Assembly: GCF_013114625.1 (NCBI RefSeq)
Contig: NZ_VTXD01000002.1
Span: forward strand, 124,001 to 188,000
DNA: 64,000 nt
Direction: 5' to 3'
Source of the DNA: Vibrio sp. 99-70-13A1
GTDB taxonomy: Bacteria; Pseudomonadota; Gammaproteobacteria; Enterobacterales; Vibrionaceae
Part shown: positions 39,526 through 47,686 of the stretch, in pieces
Layout of the letters: each line of letters opens with the position of its first letter
Position numbering within the stretch: position 1 is the stretch's first letter
Translations under genes and position numbers: made by a program
The notes under the pieces: generated by a model
The model's input: only the letters and a program-made list of their open reading frames with translations
Told to the model about the DNA's origin: nothing
Databases searched by the model: none

Positions 39526-40149
39526 TTAGATTTCCATGCTTAATTGTTCTAAGTAGCAACGCATGAACTCGGTTCTTTTCTTTGCTTCATGTCTACCCGA
39601 CGATGTTTTCATGGTATCGGCTAACTTAAATAACTTTGAATAAAAATGGTCAACCGTATAAGTTTTGTCATCAGGCTTTCTCAAATCACAAAACGGGTCA
39701 TCATCAGAGTAAAAGGTAGTGCCAAAAGTAGCACTCACCTGAATACAACGCGCGATACCAATAGCACCAAGGGCATCTAACCTATCTGCATCTTGTACAA
39801 TTTCAGCTTCTAATGTCTGGGGCGTAACGTTCGCACTAAAGCTATGAGTAATAATGGCGTGGTGGATCGACTCAAAATACTCTGGTGGATAATCAATTTC
39901 ACCAAGAAACTCAATGGCCTTATCTGCTGCGATAAAAGCGCTGCTTTTCCTTTCAGGGTGATCTTTGGGGTAAGTAAAACAATCATGGAGATAAGCGGCA
40001 GGGATTACAATTTCGAATCTTGCCTGTTCAGCTTTGCATAACTGCTTTGCGGTTCTAACAACACGTAGCACATGGTTAATATCATGAGCAGCATCAGTTT
40101 TCATTGTCTGTTCTATAAATACTTTGAACTGATTTTCAAAGTTTTCCAT
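39526..40149 (-). CDS. yedJ: HD domain phosphohydrolase, YedJ-like
   Basis: The 207-residue protein has an HD metal-site set: H in DAAHDINHVLRVVRTA, the HD pair in AAYLHDCFTYP, H in HHAIITHSF, and D in VQDADRLDALGAIG. This pattern matches YedJ-type HD hydrolases, whose substrate is not established. The track-length frame opens with TTG at 40164; I prefer the ATG at 40149. It is divergent from the YccT-like gene. Confidence 0.87.
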   Translation of the reverse strand: MENFENQFKVFIEQTMKTDAAHDINHVLRVVRTAKQLCKAEQARFEIVIPAAYLHDCFTYPKDHPERKSSAFIAADKAIEFLGEIDYPPEYFESIHHAIITHSFSANVTPQTLEAEIVQDADRLDALGAIGIARCIQVSATFGTTFYSDDDPFCDLRKPDDKTYTVDHFYSKLFKLADTMKTSSGRHEAKKRTEFMRCYLEQLSMEI

Positions 40150-40313
40150 GCGCTTGTTATCCAAGTCATTACCCTATTTTTGAGTCAATTTTGACTTAGA
40201 ACATGAATGTTTCGTTAAGATTTGGCAAGTATTTTTAAATCCCACTTTCATCACTTGAAATAGAGACCTACGCGTGAGATTGTAATTTCTCTGACCACAA
40301 CAATTGTATGATT

Positions 40314-40958
40314 ATGAAGACAATACAAAGCATCGCGTTACTTTCAGCCATCGTAGCGGCTCCAGCGGTATTCGCTGACGTAGAAATTGAAGTCCCTTCC
40401 AGTGTCGATATTTTAGCGGTAAACGAAGCCAGCCCAGATCTCTCTGGTGGTCTTTTTTCTTCTCATAAGACTTTGACTGTGCCTGATGGTCAAAACCAAA
40501 TCGTTTTCCAATATCAACAGGCATTTGATCAAGGGAATGAGCGAGAGTTTGTTGATAGCGATACTATTATTGCGACTTTTGAGGCTAGTGGCACGACACT
40601 GACTTTCGATTTGCCTGATTATCGTAATATCGACCAAGCAAAAGTAGGCATGAAGAATCTTGATTGGAACTTACTGGATGGAAACCAAAACACAATCGAT
40701 CTTCGTCAAGATAAGCTAGTAAAAGGCGGCATGCAGATTGGTCGTAAATTCCCTTTAGAAGCGGCTGATTACAATAAGAAAGGCGGAGTTGCTGCATTAA
40801 CAACTGCTTCAGTTGCTGTCGTTCAACCTGTGACATTACCCGCTAAAATTGATTCAGGTGCAGCTGCAGCCAATACAACTGAAGAAATGCTGCACTTTTG
40901 GTATAGCAAAGCTGACGCTGAAACGAAGCAAAGATTCAAAGACTTCATTAATCAGTAA
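40314..40958 (+). CDS. yccT: YccT/CsgI family secreted protein (DUF2057)
   Basis: The 214-residue protein has a cleavable signal peptide (KTIQSIALLSAIVAAPAVFA) and the DUF2057 pattern: VPSSVDILAVNE near the mature start, LTVPDGQNQIVFQYQQ, and a C-terminal MLHFWYSKADAETKQRFKDF. In E. coli this family (YccT, renamed CsgI) is a periplasmic inhibitor of curli assembly. The ATG at 40308 is an alternative start two codons upstream. It is convergent with yccF; the E. coli homologues are near each other as well. Confidence 0.85.
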   Translation: MKTIQSIALLSAIVAAPAVFADVEIEVPSSVDILAVNEASPDLSGGLFSSHKTLTVPDGQNQIVFQYQQAFDQGNEREFVDSDTIIATFEASGTTLTFDLPDYRNIDQAKVGMKNLDWNLLDGNQNTIDLRQDKLVKGGMQIGRKFPLEAADYNKKGGVAALTTASVAVVQPVTLPAKIDSGAAAANTTEEMLHFWYSKADAETKQRFKDFINQ

Positions 40959-40989
40959 CGAACAATCCAGTCTATTGATTAGAAACTAA

Positions 40990-41014
40990 AGAGCCCTGCA
41001 TCATGCAGGGCTCT
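40990..41014. terminator. Bidirectional intrinsic terminator
   Basis: Perfect 11-bp arms AGAGCCCTGCA / TGCAGGGCTCT with a TCA loop lie between the convergent yccT and yccF genes. Confidence 0.85.
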
Positions 41015-41031
41015 GTTTATTCTGAACCTAG

Positions 41032-41466
41032 TTAGCCTTTGTAGTTTCTTACACGTGCAGCTTCTGCTTCGCGCTTATCAACGACTGTTTTACCAATCGG
41101 CGCGAGTGAAATAACCGCAAGCTTCAAATGCTGAATGGCAAATGGAATACCGATTATGGTAATGAAGCAAGCCACTGCTGAAGCAATATGACCAATCGCT
41201 AGCCAAATACCGGCAAACAAGAACCAAATAATATTACCAAGCATGCCAAAAGCACTGGTGCCAATATCAGTTTCGTTCGTTAGTTCATCGCGAGAAATCG
41301 CCTCTTGCCCAAATGGGAAGAAAGAAAAATTACCCATTACAAAACAAGCACGCCCCCATGGAATACCGACGATGGTTAGGAAAGCTAAGATCCCAAAGAA
41401 CCACCAAGCTAGACCCATGAATACGCCACCAAATAAGAACCAAATAATATTACCGAGTGTTTTCAC
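41032..41466 (-). CDS. yccF: YccF family inner-membrane protein
   Basis: The 144-residue protein has the duplicated YccF domain: LGNIIWFLFGGVFMGLAWW and LGNIIWFLFAGIWLAIGHI, each followed by an FLTIVGIPWGRACF / FITIIGIPFAIQHL segment. Its function is unproven; an archetypal member is encoded next to helD and yccS in E. coli, both present 25 kb away in this window. The start is a GTG at 41466 with GGAG eight bases upstream. Confidence 0.9.
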   Translation of the reverse strand: MKTLGNIIWFLFGGVFMGLAWWFFGILAFLTIVGIPWGRACFVMGNFSFFPFGQEAISRDELTNETDIGTSAFGMLGNIIWFLFAGIWLAIGHIASAVACFITIIGIPFAIQHLKLAVISLAPIGKTVVDKREAEAARVRNYKG

Positions 41467-41695
41467 CCTGTTTCTCCAAAGAAATTAATCGATTAACTTC
41501 TACGACAATAGCCTATTTCATTGGTTCACTTCAAAATAATTATGAAGGCTTATTCGTTTATATAAAAAGGGATATAGCGCTTACACTTTATTTGGTAGTA
41601 TCCAAGCCACAATGCTGCTGTTCATAAATCATGTATACATTCGGTGGCTCAATTTTCTATGTTCGGCTTTGAATGGCACGTAAGAGGTTAATTTG

Positions 41696-41821
41696 ATGAG
41701 TGATAATAATCAGCCTAAAAAACCAGTGAAAAACTGGGTTCCAATTGTCTTTTTTGGTGTACTAAGCACAGTGCCTGTATTTATGTTTTTGGTCGATGTT
41801 TATATTAATCAATACATGTAA
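41696..41821 (+). CDS. Small single-span membrane protein, 41 residues
   Basis: The ORF starts MSDNNQPKKPVKNWVPIVFF and has one membrane helix (about residues 15-36) with a short polar tail ending INQYM. AAGAGG (41682-41687) lies eight bases before the ATG. Its charge pattern predicts the N-terminus in the cytoplasm. I recognise no family. Confidence 0.6.
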   Translation: MSDNNQPKKPVKNWVPIVFFGVLSTVPVFMFLVDVYINQYM

Positions 41822-41867
41822 TTTCTAGGCTTTCAGCTGTTCGATTACCAATAGCCCATGCTGAACT

Positions 41868-41898
41868 CCATAGATTGAACACCATAGATTGAACACCA
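41868..41898. repeat. 14-bp tandem duplication
   Basis: CCATAGATTGAACA occurs twice in direct succession (41868-41895), with the first three bases of a third copy, just after the small membrane protein gene. Confidence 0.9.
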
Positions 41899-41981
41899 AC
41901 AGATAGAATAATGATCAAAAAAAGGAGAGCCTAATGCTCTCCTGTTTACCTTCTAATATCTCTAGAATCGTTTCAAATGGA

Positions 41982-43061
41982 TCAGGCTTCTAAAGCCACA
42001 ACCAAGCCATCTAAGAATGTGATGAATTCATGATCGGGTAGATTCAATAGTCTATCCCCCACATACCATTCTATTTTGGACTGATTGGGCAATTCAGTAA
42101 TACTTGGATGCCCTATCCAAATACTCTTTTCAGCGGCAAAATTATCTCTGATTTCCAATGCTTTTTCATAACTTACCGGTAAGTATAAATGCAGCATGTT
42201 GGATTGCGGCTGTTCAGGGTTTACCTTCAATTGAGGGTAATCTAGTAGGATTTGATAAATTTGCTTCGTACGCTCGAATAACTGCGGCATCATCGCGATT
42301 CTTTGCTCAAACTGCATAGCAGCAGAAACAACATAAGGCGTTCTGTGATACACATTGCCACCTTGCCTTTTCATCCATACAGAGGCTTTACTGATCAATG
42401 CTTTATCACCAAGAAGTAAAGAGCCGCCCATGCCATTTAGCCCTTTATATAGAGACACATAAGCACTATTGAAACCTTCAGCTATTTCTTTGTAGTCTTT
42501 CTGGAAAAAGGCAGCAGTCTCCCATAAACGAGCGCCATCTAAATGCAGGTGAATAGATTCTTCTTTGCAGTACTGTTTGATGTCTTCAAGCTCTTGCCAA
42601 GTTGGAAGCTGACCGCCAATCTCTCGCATAGGAAGCTCATACAGTGCCGCAGATAAGGTATCTGGCCACGCTTTTAAATCATCAACATTCCACGTTCTAA
42701 ACGCGTTGCCAATAGGCAACACTGAAAAACGATTTTGCAACTGGTAACCCTGGCGCTCATGGCGATAAATATGACTAGACTCATGCATCGCCACCAAAGG
42801 GTTATTCTTTTCCTTGCAGACTAACTCTAATACGGTTGGCTGATTCATCGTACCGGTAATCACAAACACACCCGCTTCAAAGCCGAGAAGATCCGCCACT
42901 TTTTGTTCAAAGCCTTGTAAAAAAGGTCCTTCACCATAAGTATCATGAGTAATATCATTTTCTTCACACCATGCAGCCATCTGGGCAAACATTTCTGCTG
43001 GGCTAGGTTCATGGTGCCCTGAAATTGTGGTTGTGCACTGTAAACGCAAATCCTTACTCAT
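41982..43061 (-). CDS. PLP-dependent threonine aldolase/beta-eliminating lyase family protein
   Basis: The 359-residue fold-type I PLP protein has the aldolase-family pattern: DTYGEGPFLQGFEQKVADLLG near the N-terminus, the aspartate that pairs with the pyridine N in IHLHLDGARLWE, and the likely Schiff-base lysine in SLYKGLNGMGGS (about residue 207). Members cleave threonine or related beta-hydroxy amino acids, or act as lyases. The lysine context differs from the usual S-K-G-L, so the substrate is uncertain. AAGGG lies about seven bases before the ATG. Confidence 0.82.
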   Translation of the reverse strand: MSKDLRLQCTTTISGHHEPSPAEMFAQMAAWCEENDITHDTYGEGPFLQGFEQKVADLLGFEAGVFVITGTMNQPTVLELVCKEKNNPLVAMHESSHIYRHERQGYQLQNRFSVLPIGNAFRTWNVDDLKAWPDTLSAALYELPMREIGGQLPTWQELEDIKQYCKEESIHLHLDGARLWETAAFFQKDYKEIAEGFNSAYVSLYKGLNGMGGSLLLGDKALISKASVWMKRQGGNVYHRTPYVVSAAMQFEQRIAMMPQLFERTKQIYQILLDYPQLKVNPEQPQSNMLHLYLPVSYEKALEIRDNFAAEKSIWIGHPSITELPNQSKIEWYVGDRLLNLPDHEFITFLDGLVVALEA

Positions 43062-43161
43062 AGTTTTCCCTTTCTTACTTTTAAAAAATAATATGAAGAC
43101 TCATACAGTCTATATAAATGCAGACTACACTTAAATCAATACGTTACCTTAAGGAGATGAT

Positions 43162-43770
43162 GTGGTGCCAATTCCACTTAATATAAAAAGTATTAAAGCG
43201 GTCGTGTTTGATTTAGACAATACTCTTGTCAGTTCAAAGATAAACTTTCAAGATCTAAGAGAGCAATTAAATTGCCCTAAAAACCAGGATATTTTGACTC
43301 ACGCAGATAATTTTATTGATGCTTCAGATAGAGAATATGCACACAAGCTGATCCTAGATCATGAGCTCAGTGATGCGGAAACTTCTTCACCACTATCCGG
43401 TTGCCATACCCTACTCAATTTCCTTGAAAGTAATCAGTTTCATACAGGCATCGTGACACGCAATTGTGCTGAAGCCTCTCAGTGCAAACTCAATCACTGT
43501 AATATCATGGTTAAAGAAGTGATTTCTCGTGAACAATACGCTCCAAAACCAGACCCTGAAGCCTTGTTGGCACTTGCAGAGCTTTGGCAACTGCAACCTA
43601 ATCAAATTTTATATGTGGGCGACTATTTATACGACTTAGAAGCAGCAAACAATGCCAATATGCCCAGTTGCTTAATTACTCATGGTGAAGAAAAACCATT
43701 TAGCAGTTTAGCGTCGCTTGCGGTTAATCAGCTCGATGATCTCTTAATTTACATTCAAAAAGGCGGTTAA
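43162..43770 (+). CDS. HAD family phosphatase
   Basis: The 202-residue HAD-IA protein has motif I VVFDLDNTLVSS, motif II TGIVTRNCAEAS, a KPDPEALLALAE motif III lysine, and motif IV LYVGDYLYDLEAANNA. The small helical cap is typical of phosphoglycolate-phosphatase-like enzymes, but the substrate is not determinable. It starts with GTG at 43162 (or 43165); AAGGAG at 43151-43156 supports either. The two ATGs nearby are out of frame. Confidence 0.87.
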   Translation: MVPIPLNIKSIKAVVFDLDNTLVSSKINFQDLREQLNCPKNQDILTHADNFIDASDREYAHKLILDHELSDAETSSPLSGCHTLLNFLESNQFHTGIVTRNCAEASQCKLNHCNIMVKEVISREQYAPKPDPEALLALAELWQLQPNQILYVGDYLYDLEAANNANMPSCLITHGEEKPFSSLASLAVNQLDDLLIYIQKGG

Positions 43771-43869
43771 CAGATTGTTCTCAAAGTATTGATACTTTAT
43801 TGTGTCGATATATTTATGAGCATTTACATTAACCCTGCATATTAATGCGCGAAAGCTAACAGAGGACTT

Positions 43870-44484
43870 ATGACAAAAAAAAGAGTTCTGGTGCTATTTG
43901 CCCACCCTTCGCAACATCGTTCGGAAGCAAATAAACCTTTATTTGATCAAGCAAGTTCAGTTGACGGCGTAACAGCTGTTGATCTTTATGCTGAATATCC
44001 AACATTCAATATCAACATTGATAAAGAACAACAGCGCTTACTTGATCATGATGTCATCATTTTTCAATTCCCTCTTTACTGGTATTCCACTCCTGCAATT
44101 TTGAAAGAATGGCAAGATCTCGTCTTAGAATATGGTTTCGCCTACGGCACTGATGGTCACTCTCTTGAAGGAAAAACGATTTTTTGTAGCATCACAGCGG
44201 GCGGAAAAGAAGACGCGTACCAAACAGACGGCTATAACCACTTTACTATTCGTGAACTGCTACATCCGATTGAGCAAACCGCATCTCTATGTGGCATGAA
44301 CTATCTTGCTCCTTTTGCGCTGTTTGGCGCACGTACCGCTCTAGAAGAAAACCGCATTAGTGGACACGCTGATAACTATCAAGCGCTGCTCACTGCTTTG
44401 GTTGAAGATCAAGTGGACTATAAAGAAGCAGGTAAAGCGGCGAAGCTCAACCACTATCTTGAACAAATCATGGTTAAGGATTAG
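43870..44484 (+). CDS. KefF/KefG-like ancillary NAD(P)H oxidoreductase
   Basis: The 204-residue flavodoxin-fold protein has LVLFAHPSQHRSEANKPL near the N-terminus, FQFPLYWYSTPAILKEWQD (the FMN/quinone-site signature of this family), and AGGKEDAYQTDGYNHFT. KefF-type proteins bind to and activate the Kef potassium efflux channel and have quinone reductase activity. Its stop is two bases before the antiporter ATG, so the genes are co-translated. Whether it matches KefF or KefG best is not decided here. Confidence 0.9.
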   Translation: MTKKRVLVLFAHPSQHRSEANKPLFDQASSVDGVTAVDLYAEYPTFNINIDKEQQRLLDHDVIIFQFPLYWYSTPAILKEWQDLVLEYGFAYGTDGHSLEGKTIFCSITAGGKEDAYQTDGYNHFTIRELLHPIEQTASLCGMNYLAPFALFGARTALEENRISGHADNYQALLTALVEDQVDYKEAGKAAKLNHYLEQIMVKD

Positions 44485-44486
44485 CA

Positions 44487-46409
44487 ATGACTGGATATTT
44501 TTTACAAGCTTTTATCTATCTAGCCGCTGCGGTAATTGCCGTACCCATAGCAAAACGGCTTGGGTTAGGTTCGGTATTAGGTTATCTGATTGCCGGTGTT
44601 GTGATCGGACCAATTATTGGTTTAGTGGGCGAAGAAACCACGACTATTCAGCACTTTGCCGAGTTTGGCGTAGTGATGATGCTGTTTTTGGTGGGTCTTG
44701 AACTTGAACCTAAAATGCTGTGGTCAATGAGACACAGGCTAATGGGATTAGGTGGCTTACAAGTAGGTGGCACCATTGCGATTATGATGGGTATTGCGCT
44801 CTATTTCGAGCAGCCTTGGACTATCGCCCTGACTATTGGTTTGATTTTCGCTCTATCTTCGACCGCTATCGTTTTACAAACTTTTAATGAAAAAGGCTTA
44901 AGTAAAACAGAAGGCGGACAAAATGCCTTCTCGGTACTGTTGTTCCAAGATATTGCCGTTATTCCAATGCTAGCTTTCATTCCGCTGTTAGCATTACCTG
45001 AGCTTGTCGAACTGGCACAAAGTGCGACAGCAAGTGCCGCTGAACATCATGATGAACTCAGTCTTGTTGTGGGTTTGCCTGGTTGGGCTTATGGTCTGGT
45101 AATCACAGCCTCTATTGCCATTGTGGTGGTCGGTGGGCATTTCCTTAGCCGCCCTTTATTCCGTTTTGTTGCCAGCTCAGGTCTTCGTGAAATCTTTACT
45201 GCGACTGCACTAATGCTGGTAATTGGTATCGCAGCATTAATGAGCCTTGTGGGTTTATCACCTGCATTAGGCACGTTCTTAGCTGGCGTAGTACTTGCCA
45301 ACAGTGAATTCCGCCATGAACTCGAATCAAACATAGACCCTTTCAAAGGTTTGTTACTCGGTTTGTTCTTCATTACCGTAGGTGCAGGTATTGATTTTGG
45401 TATTCTATTTGATGACTTTGCCTTAATCATTGGGCTAACTATTGGTGTAATGGCACTTAAAGCATTGGTGTTATTCACATTAGCGCTGATCTTTAAGATT
45501 AAGAATAGCGATCGTTGGTTATTCACTCTGAGCCTCGCGCAAGCCGGTGAATTCGGTTTTGTACTATTAAGCTTCTCCGTACAAAACCATGTACTACCAA
45601 ATGATATCGCTCAGACATTATCACTGGTTGTTGCACTTTCAATGTTCCTTACCCCTGGTCTATTTATCTTATTCGACAAAGTTATTTTGCCGCGCTACCA
45701 GCAAGACTCAAACGATCGTGAAGAAGATAAAATTGAAGAAAAAGGCACAGTGATTATCGCTGGTATTGGTCGTTTTGGTCAGATAGTTAACCGTTTATTA
45801 GTATCAAATGGTGTAAATACTGTGGTACTTGATCACCAAGCAAACCAAGTTGATCTATTAAGACAAATTAATATCAAATCCTACTTTGGTGATGCTACTC
45901 GCCCAGATTTACTCCACACCGCAGGGATCGAAGAAGCGGCACTATTTGTTGTAGCCATAGATAATCAAGACTCTAGTGTTGAGTTGGTCAAATACGTTAA
46001 GCACACCAACCCTCACGTGAAGATCCTCGCTCGTGGTTTCGACCGTGGTCATAGCTACCGATTGAGATCAGCTGGTGCTGACTTTATTGAGTCTGAAACT
46101 TACCACTCGGCACTTGAAGTAGGCGCAGAGGCACTAAGAGCTTTAGGGCATCACCCATTCTTTGTTGAACAACAAAAATCAACATACAAGAAAGTGGAAA
46201 GTCGTAAATCAGAGAAACTTTACAAAGCTTGGGCTGCAGCTGCAGAAGATGAGCGTTACGACAATAACTACCGTGATATTTTCATTCAACTTGAAGAAAG
46301 TATGAAAGCGGATATGCAAAAGGATCGTTCCGACAAACACTCTCGCTCTGAGCGTGGTTGGACACCGCCACCAAAAGGCTACGCCGACAACTTTGTTGAA
46401 GAAGAATAA
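44487..46409 (+). CDS. KefB/KefC-like glutathione-gated K+/H+ efflux protein (CPA2)
   Basis: The 640-residue protein has a CPA2 membrane domain of about 12 helices (residues 5-385), including GSVLGYLIAGVVIGP and FQDIAVIPML, the motif that bears the ion-binding aspartate. It is followed by a RCK/TrkA-N nucleotide-binding domain with VIIAGIGRFGQIVNRLL (G-x-G-x-x-G, about residue 423) and a charged C-terminal tail. Kef systems release K+ to acidify the cytoplasm when electrophiles form glutathione adducts. The ancillary gene is directly upstream. Confidence 0.92.
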   Translation: MTGYFLQAFIYLAAAVIAVPIAKRLGLGSVLGYLIAGVVIGPIIGLVGEETTTIQHFAEFGVVMMLFLVGLELEPKMLWSMRHRLMGLGGLQVGGTIAIMMGIALYFEQPWTIALTIGLIFALSSTAIVLQTFNEKGLSKTEGGQNAFSVLLFQDIAVIPMLAFIPLLALPELVELAQSATASAAEHHDELSLVVGLPGWAYGLVITASIAIVVVGGHFLSRPLFRFVASSGLREIFTATALMLVIGIAALMSLVGLSPALGTFLAGVVLANSEFRHELESNIDPFKGLLLGLFFITVGAGIDFGILFDDFALIIGLTIGVMALKALVLFTLALIFKIKNSDRWLFTLSLAQAGEFGFVLLSFSVQNHVLPNDIAQTLSLVVALSMFLTPGLFILFDKVILPRYQQDSNDREEDKIEEKGTVIIAGIGRFGQIVNRLLVSNGVNTVVLDHQANQVDLLRQINIKSYFGDATRPDLLHTAGIEEAALFVVAIDNQDSSVELVKYVKHTNPHVKILARGFDRGHSYRLRSAGADFIESETYHSALEVGAEALRALGHHPFFVEQQKSTYKKVESRKSEKLYKAWAAAAEDERYDNNYRDIFIQLEESMKADMQKDRSDKHSRSERGWTPPPKGYADNFVEEE

Positions 46410-46469
46410 TCTTTTAATTAATGATTAGTTCTCTATAAACCAAACTGCTGGACCTAAAAGACTTAGGCT

Positions 46470-46500
46470 AAAAGGCTGAACCTAGAAAGTTCAGCCTTTT
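46470..46500. terminator. Intrinsic terminator after the Kef operon
   Basis: Perfect 12-bp arms AAAAGGCTGAAC / GTTCAGCCTTTT with a 7-nt loop and a T tail lie between the convergent Kef and AraC genes. Confidence 0.9.
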
Positions 46501-46567
46501 TTATTTGTCTCATTTTAGAATACTTTAACGGCATCTTAGAGTGTCTTAATTCCACCAGCTCAAAGAG

Positions 46568-47569
46568 CTATATTTCTCGATTTATGGATGCCATCGGCGG
46601 ATAACCAAACGCCTTTTTGAACGCGATAGTGAAGTTAGATGGATGTCTGTACCCTGCGTTGTAGGCAGCTTCCGTGACGGTAGCAACGCCTCGCTCTAAA
46701 TGCTGACGAGCAATATCTAACCTTCTGCGTCGTATATAACTACGAACACTGCACCCAAGCGCCGCTTTGAATTTACGCTGCAAATTGGATTCACTCATCG
46801 CAGCATATTGCGCTAACTCTTTTGCCGGTAATTCACGTTCCAGATTCGCTTCAATAAAAGTCACCAGAGAATCCATGACATACCCATTTTTGTTACTTCT
46901 GGCACGTAAATCGACGCGATTCAGCTCTTCTGATTCAATACATTTCAAATCTTCACAATCACTAATCTGCGAAAAAATTTCTGATATGAGCTTTTGAGTC
47001 ATCGACTCTAAGTTGATTTTTCCAGTATTTTCTTTCGGGTTACTATTAAGGATAATCTCTGATGTCAGTTTCAATACAGACCCGGTTAAGTTCAGTTTGA
47101 AATTGGCTATATGCTGAGAAATAAAGAACCCAACATTAGTGTCAGTCTGAGTTCGTTCTTCTACCCATTCAACAGGCAAAACAATATTCAGTTTAGTGAC
47201 ATGATTCCCCTTTTGGATCACACGCCTAAAAGTGGCAGGCTTCGTTAAGTTAACGACGACCCCTACAGGTTCATCCGTTGCATCAAATACAAACCGAGTA
47301 TCGTCATAACTAAAATCGAGTTTTCCCTCCAGCAAAATAACAAAAATTAATGCCTTCTTAGCGGTCGAAATAACTTGGAAATCAGTCAGCTCATCAGAGG
47401 TTCCACCATGCAGTGAAAAGCTGTTATTCACTTTGTAATTAATGAGTTCACCTTCCAGTAGCTCTTCTTTCGACATAGGCGTATCCGACATCAATGTATG
47501 TCGATCTTGATGCTCTACCCAACGAATCAATGCACTCTTATTAAATGAAGATGGGAGTCTATTTGCCAT
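46568..47569 (-). CDS. AraC family regulator of the siderophore locus
   Basis: The 333-residue protein has a variable N-terminal effector domain and a C-terminal double HTH (about residues 240-328): AKELAQYAAMSESNLQRKFKAALGCSVRSYIRRRRLDIARQHL and TEAAYNAGYRHPSNFTIAFKKAFGYPP. It resembles PchR/YbtA-type regulators that respond to ferric siderophores. It is divergent from the esterase-receptor operon and shares its Fur-box control region, so iron-dependent autoregulation is likely. Confidence 0.9.
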   Translation of the reverse strand: MANRLPSSFNKSALIRWVEHQDRHTLMSDTPMSKEELLEGELINYKVNNSFSLHGGTSDELTDFQVISTAKKALIFVILLEGKLDFSYDDTRFVFDATDEPVGVVVNLTKPATFRRVIQKGNHVTKLNIVLPVEWVEERTQTDTNVGFFISQHIANFKLNLTGSVLKLTSEIILNSNPKENTGKINLESMTQKLISEIFSQISDCEDLKCIESEELNRVDLRARSNKNGYVMDSLVTFIEANLERELPAKELAQYAAMSESNLQRKFKAALGCSVRSYIRRRRLDIARQHLERGVATVTEAAYNAGYRHPSNFTIAFKKAFGYPPMASINREI

Positions 47570-47653
47570 TTTAACCTGCCGATTTTACATAACAAATTGG
47601 TTGGGAATCATAACCAAATCCGCTACTGCTGATGAGAAATTCAAAGTACCATA

Positions 47654-47672
47654 AATGATAATAAATATCATT
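47654..47672. promoter_or_regulatory. Fur box in the divergent siderophore promoter region
   Basis: AATGATAAT, a central A, then AATATCATT form a 9-1-9 inverted repeat with one mismatch. This is close to the Fur consensus GATAATGATAATCATTATC. It is 15 bases before the esterase start and 84 before the AraC start, so both may be iron-repressed. Confidence 0.8.
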
Positions 47673-47686
47673 ACGGACAATAATTA

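Noticed and set aside
45089..45526. 145-codon minus-strand ORF within the Kef antiporter gene
   Set aside because: It is an antisense shadow of a well-supported membrane protein gene with conserved motifs.
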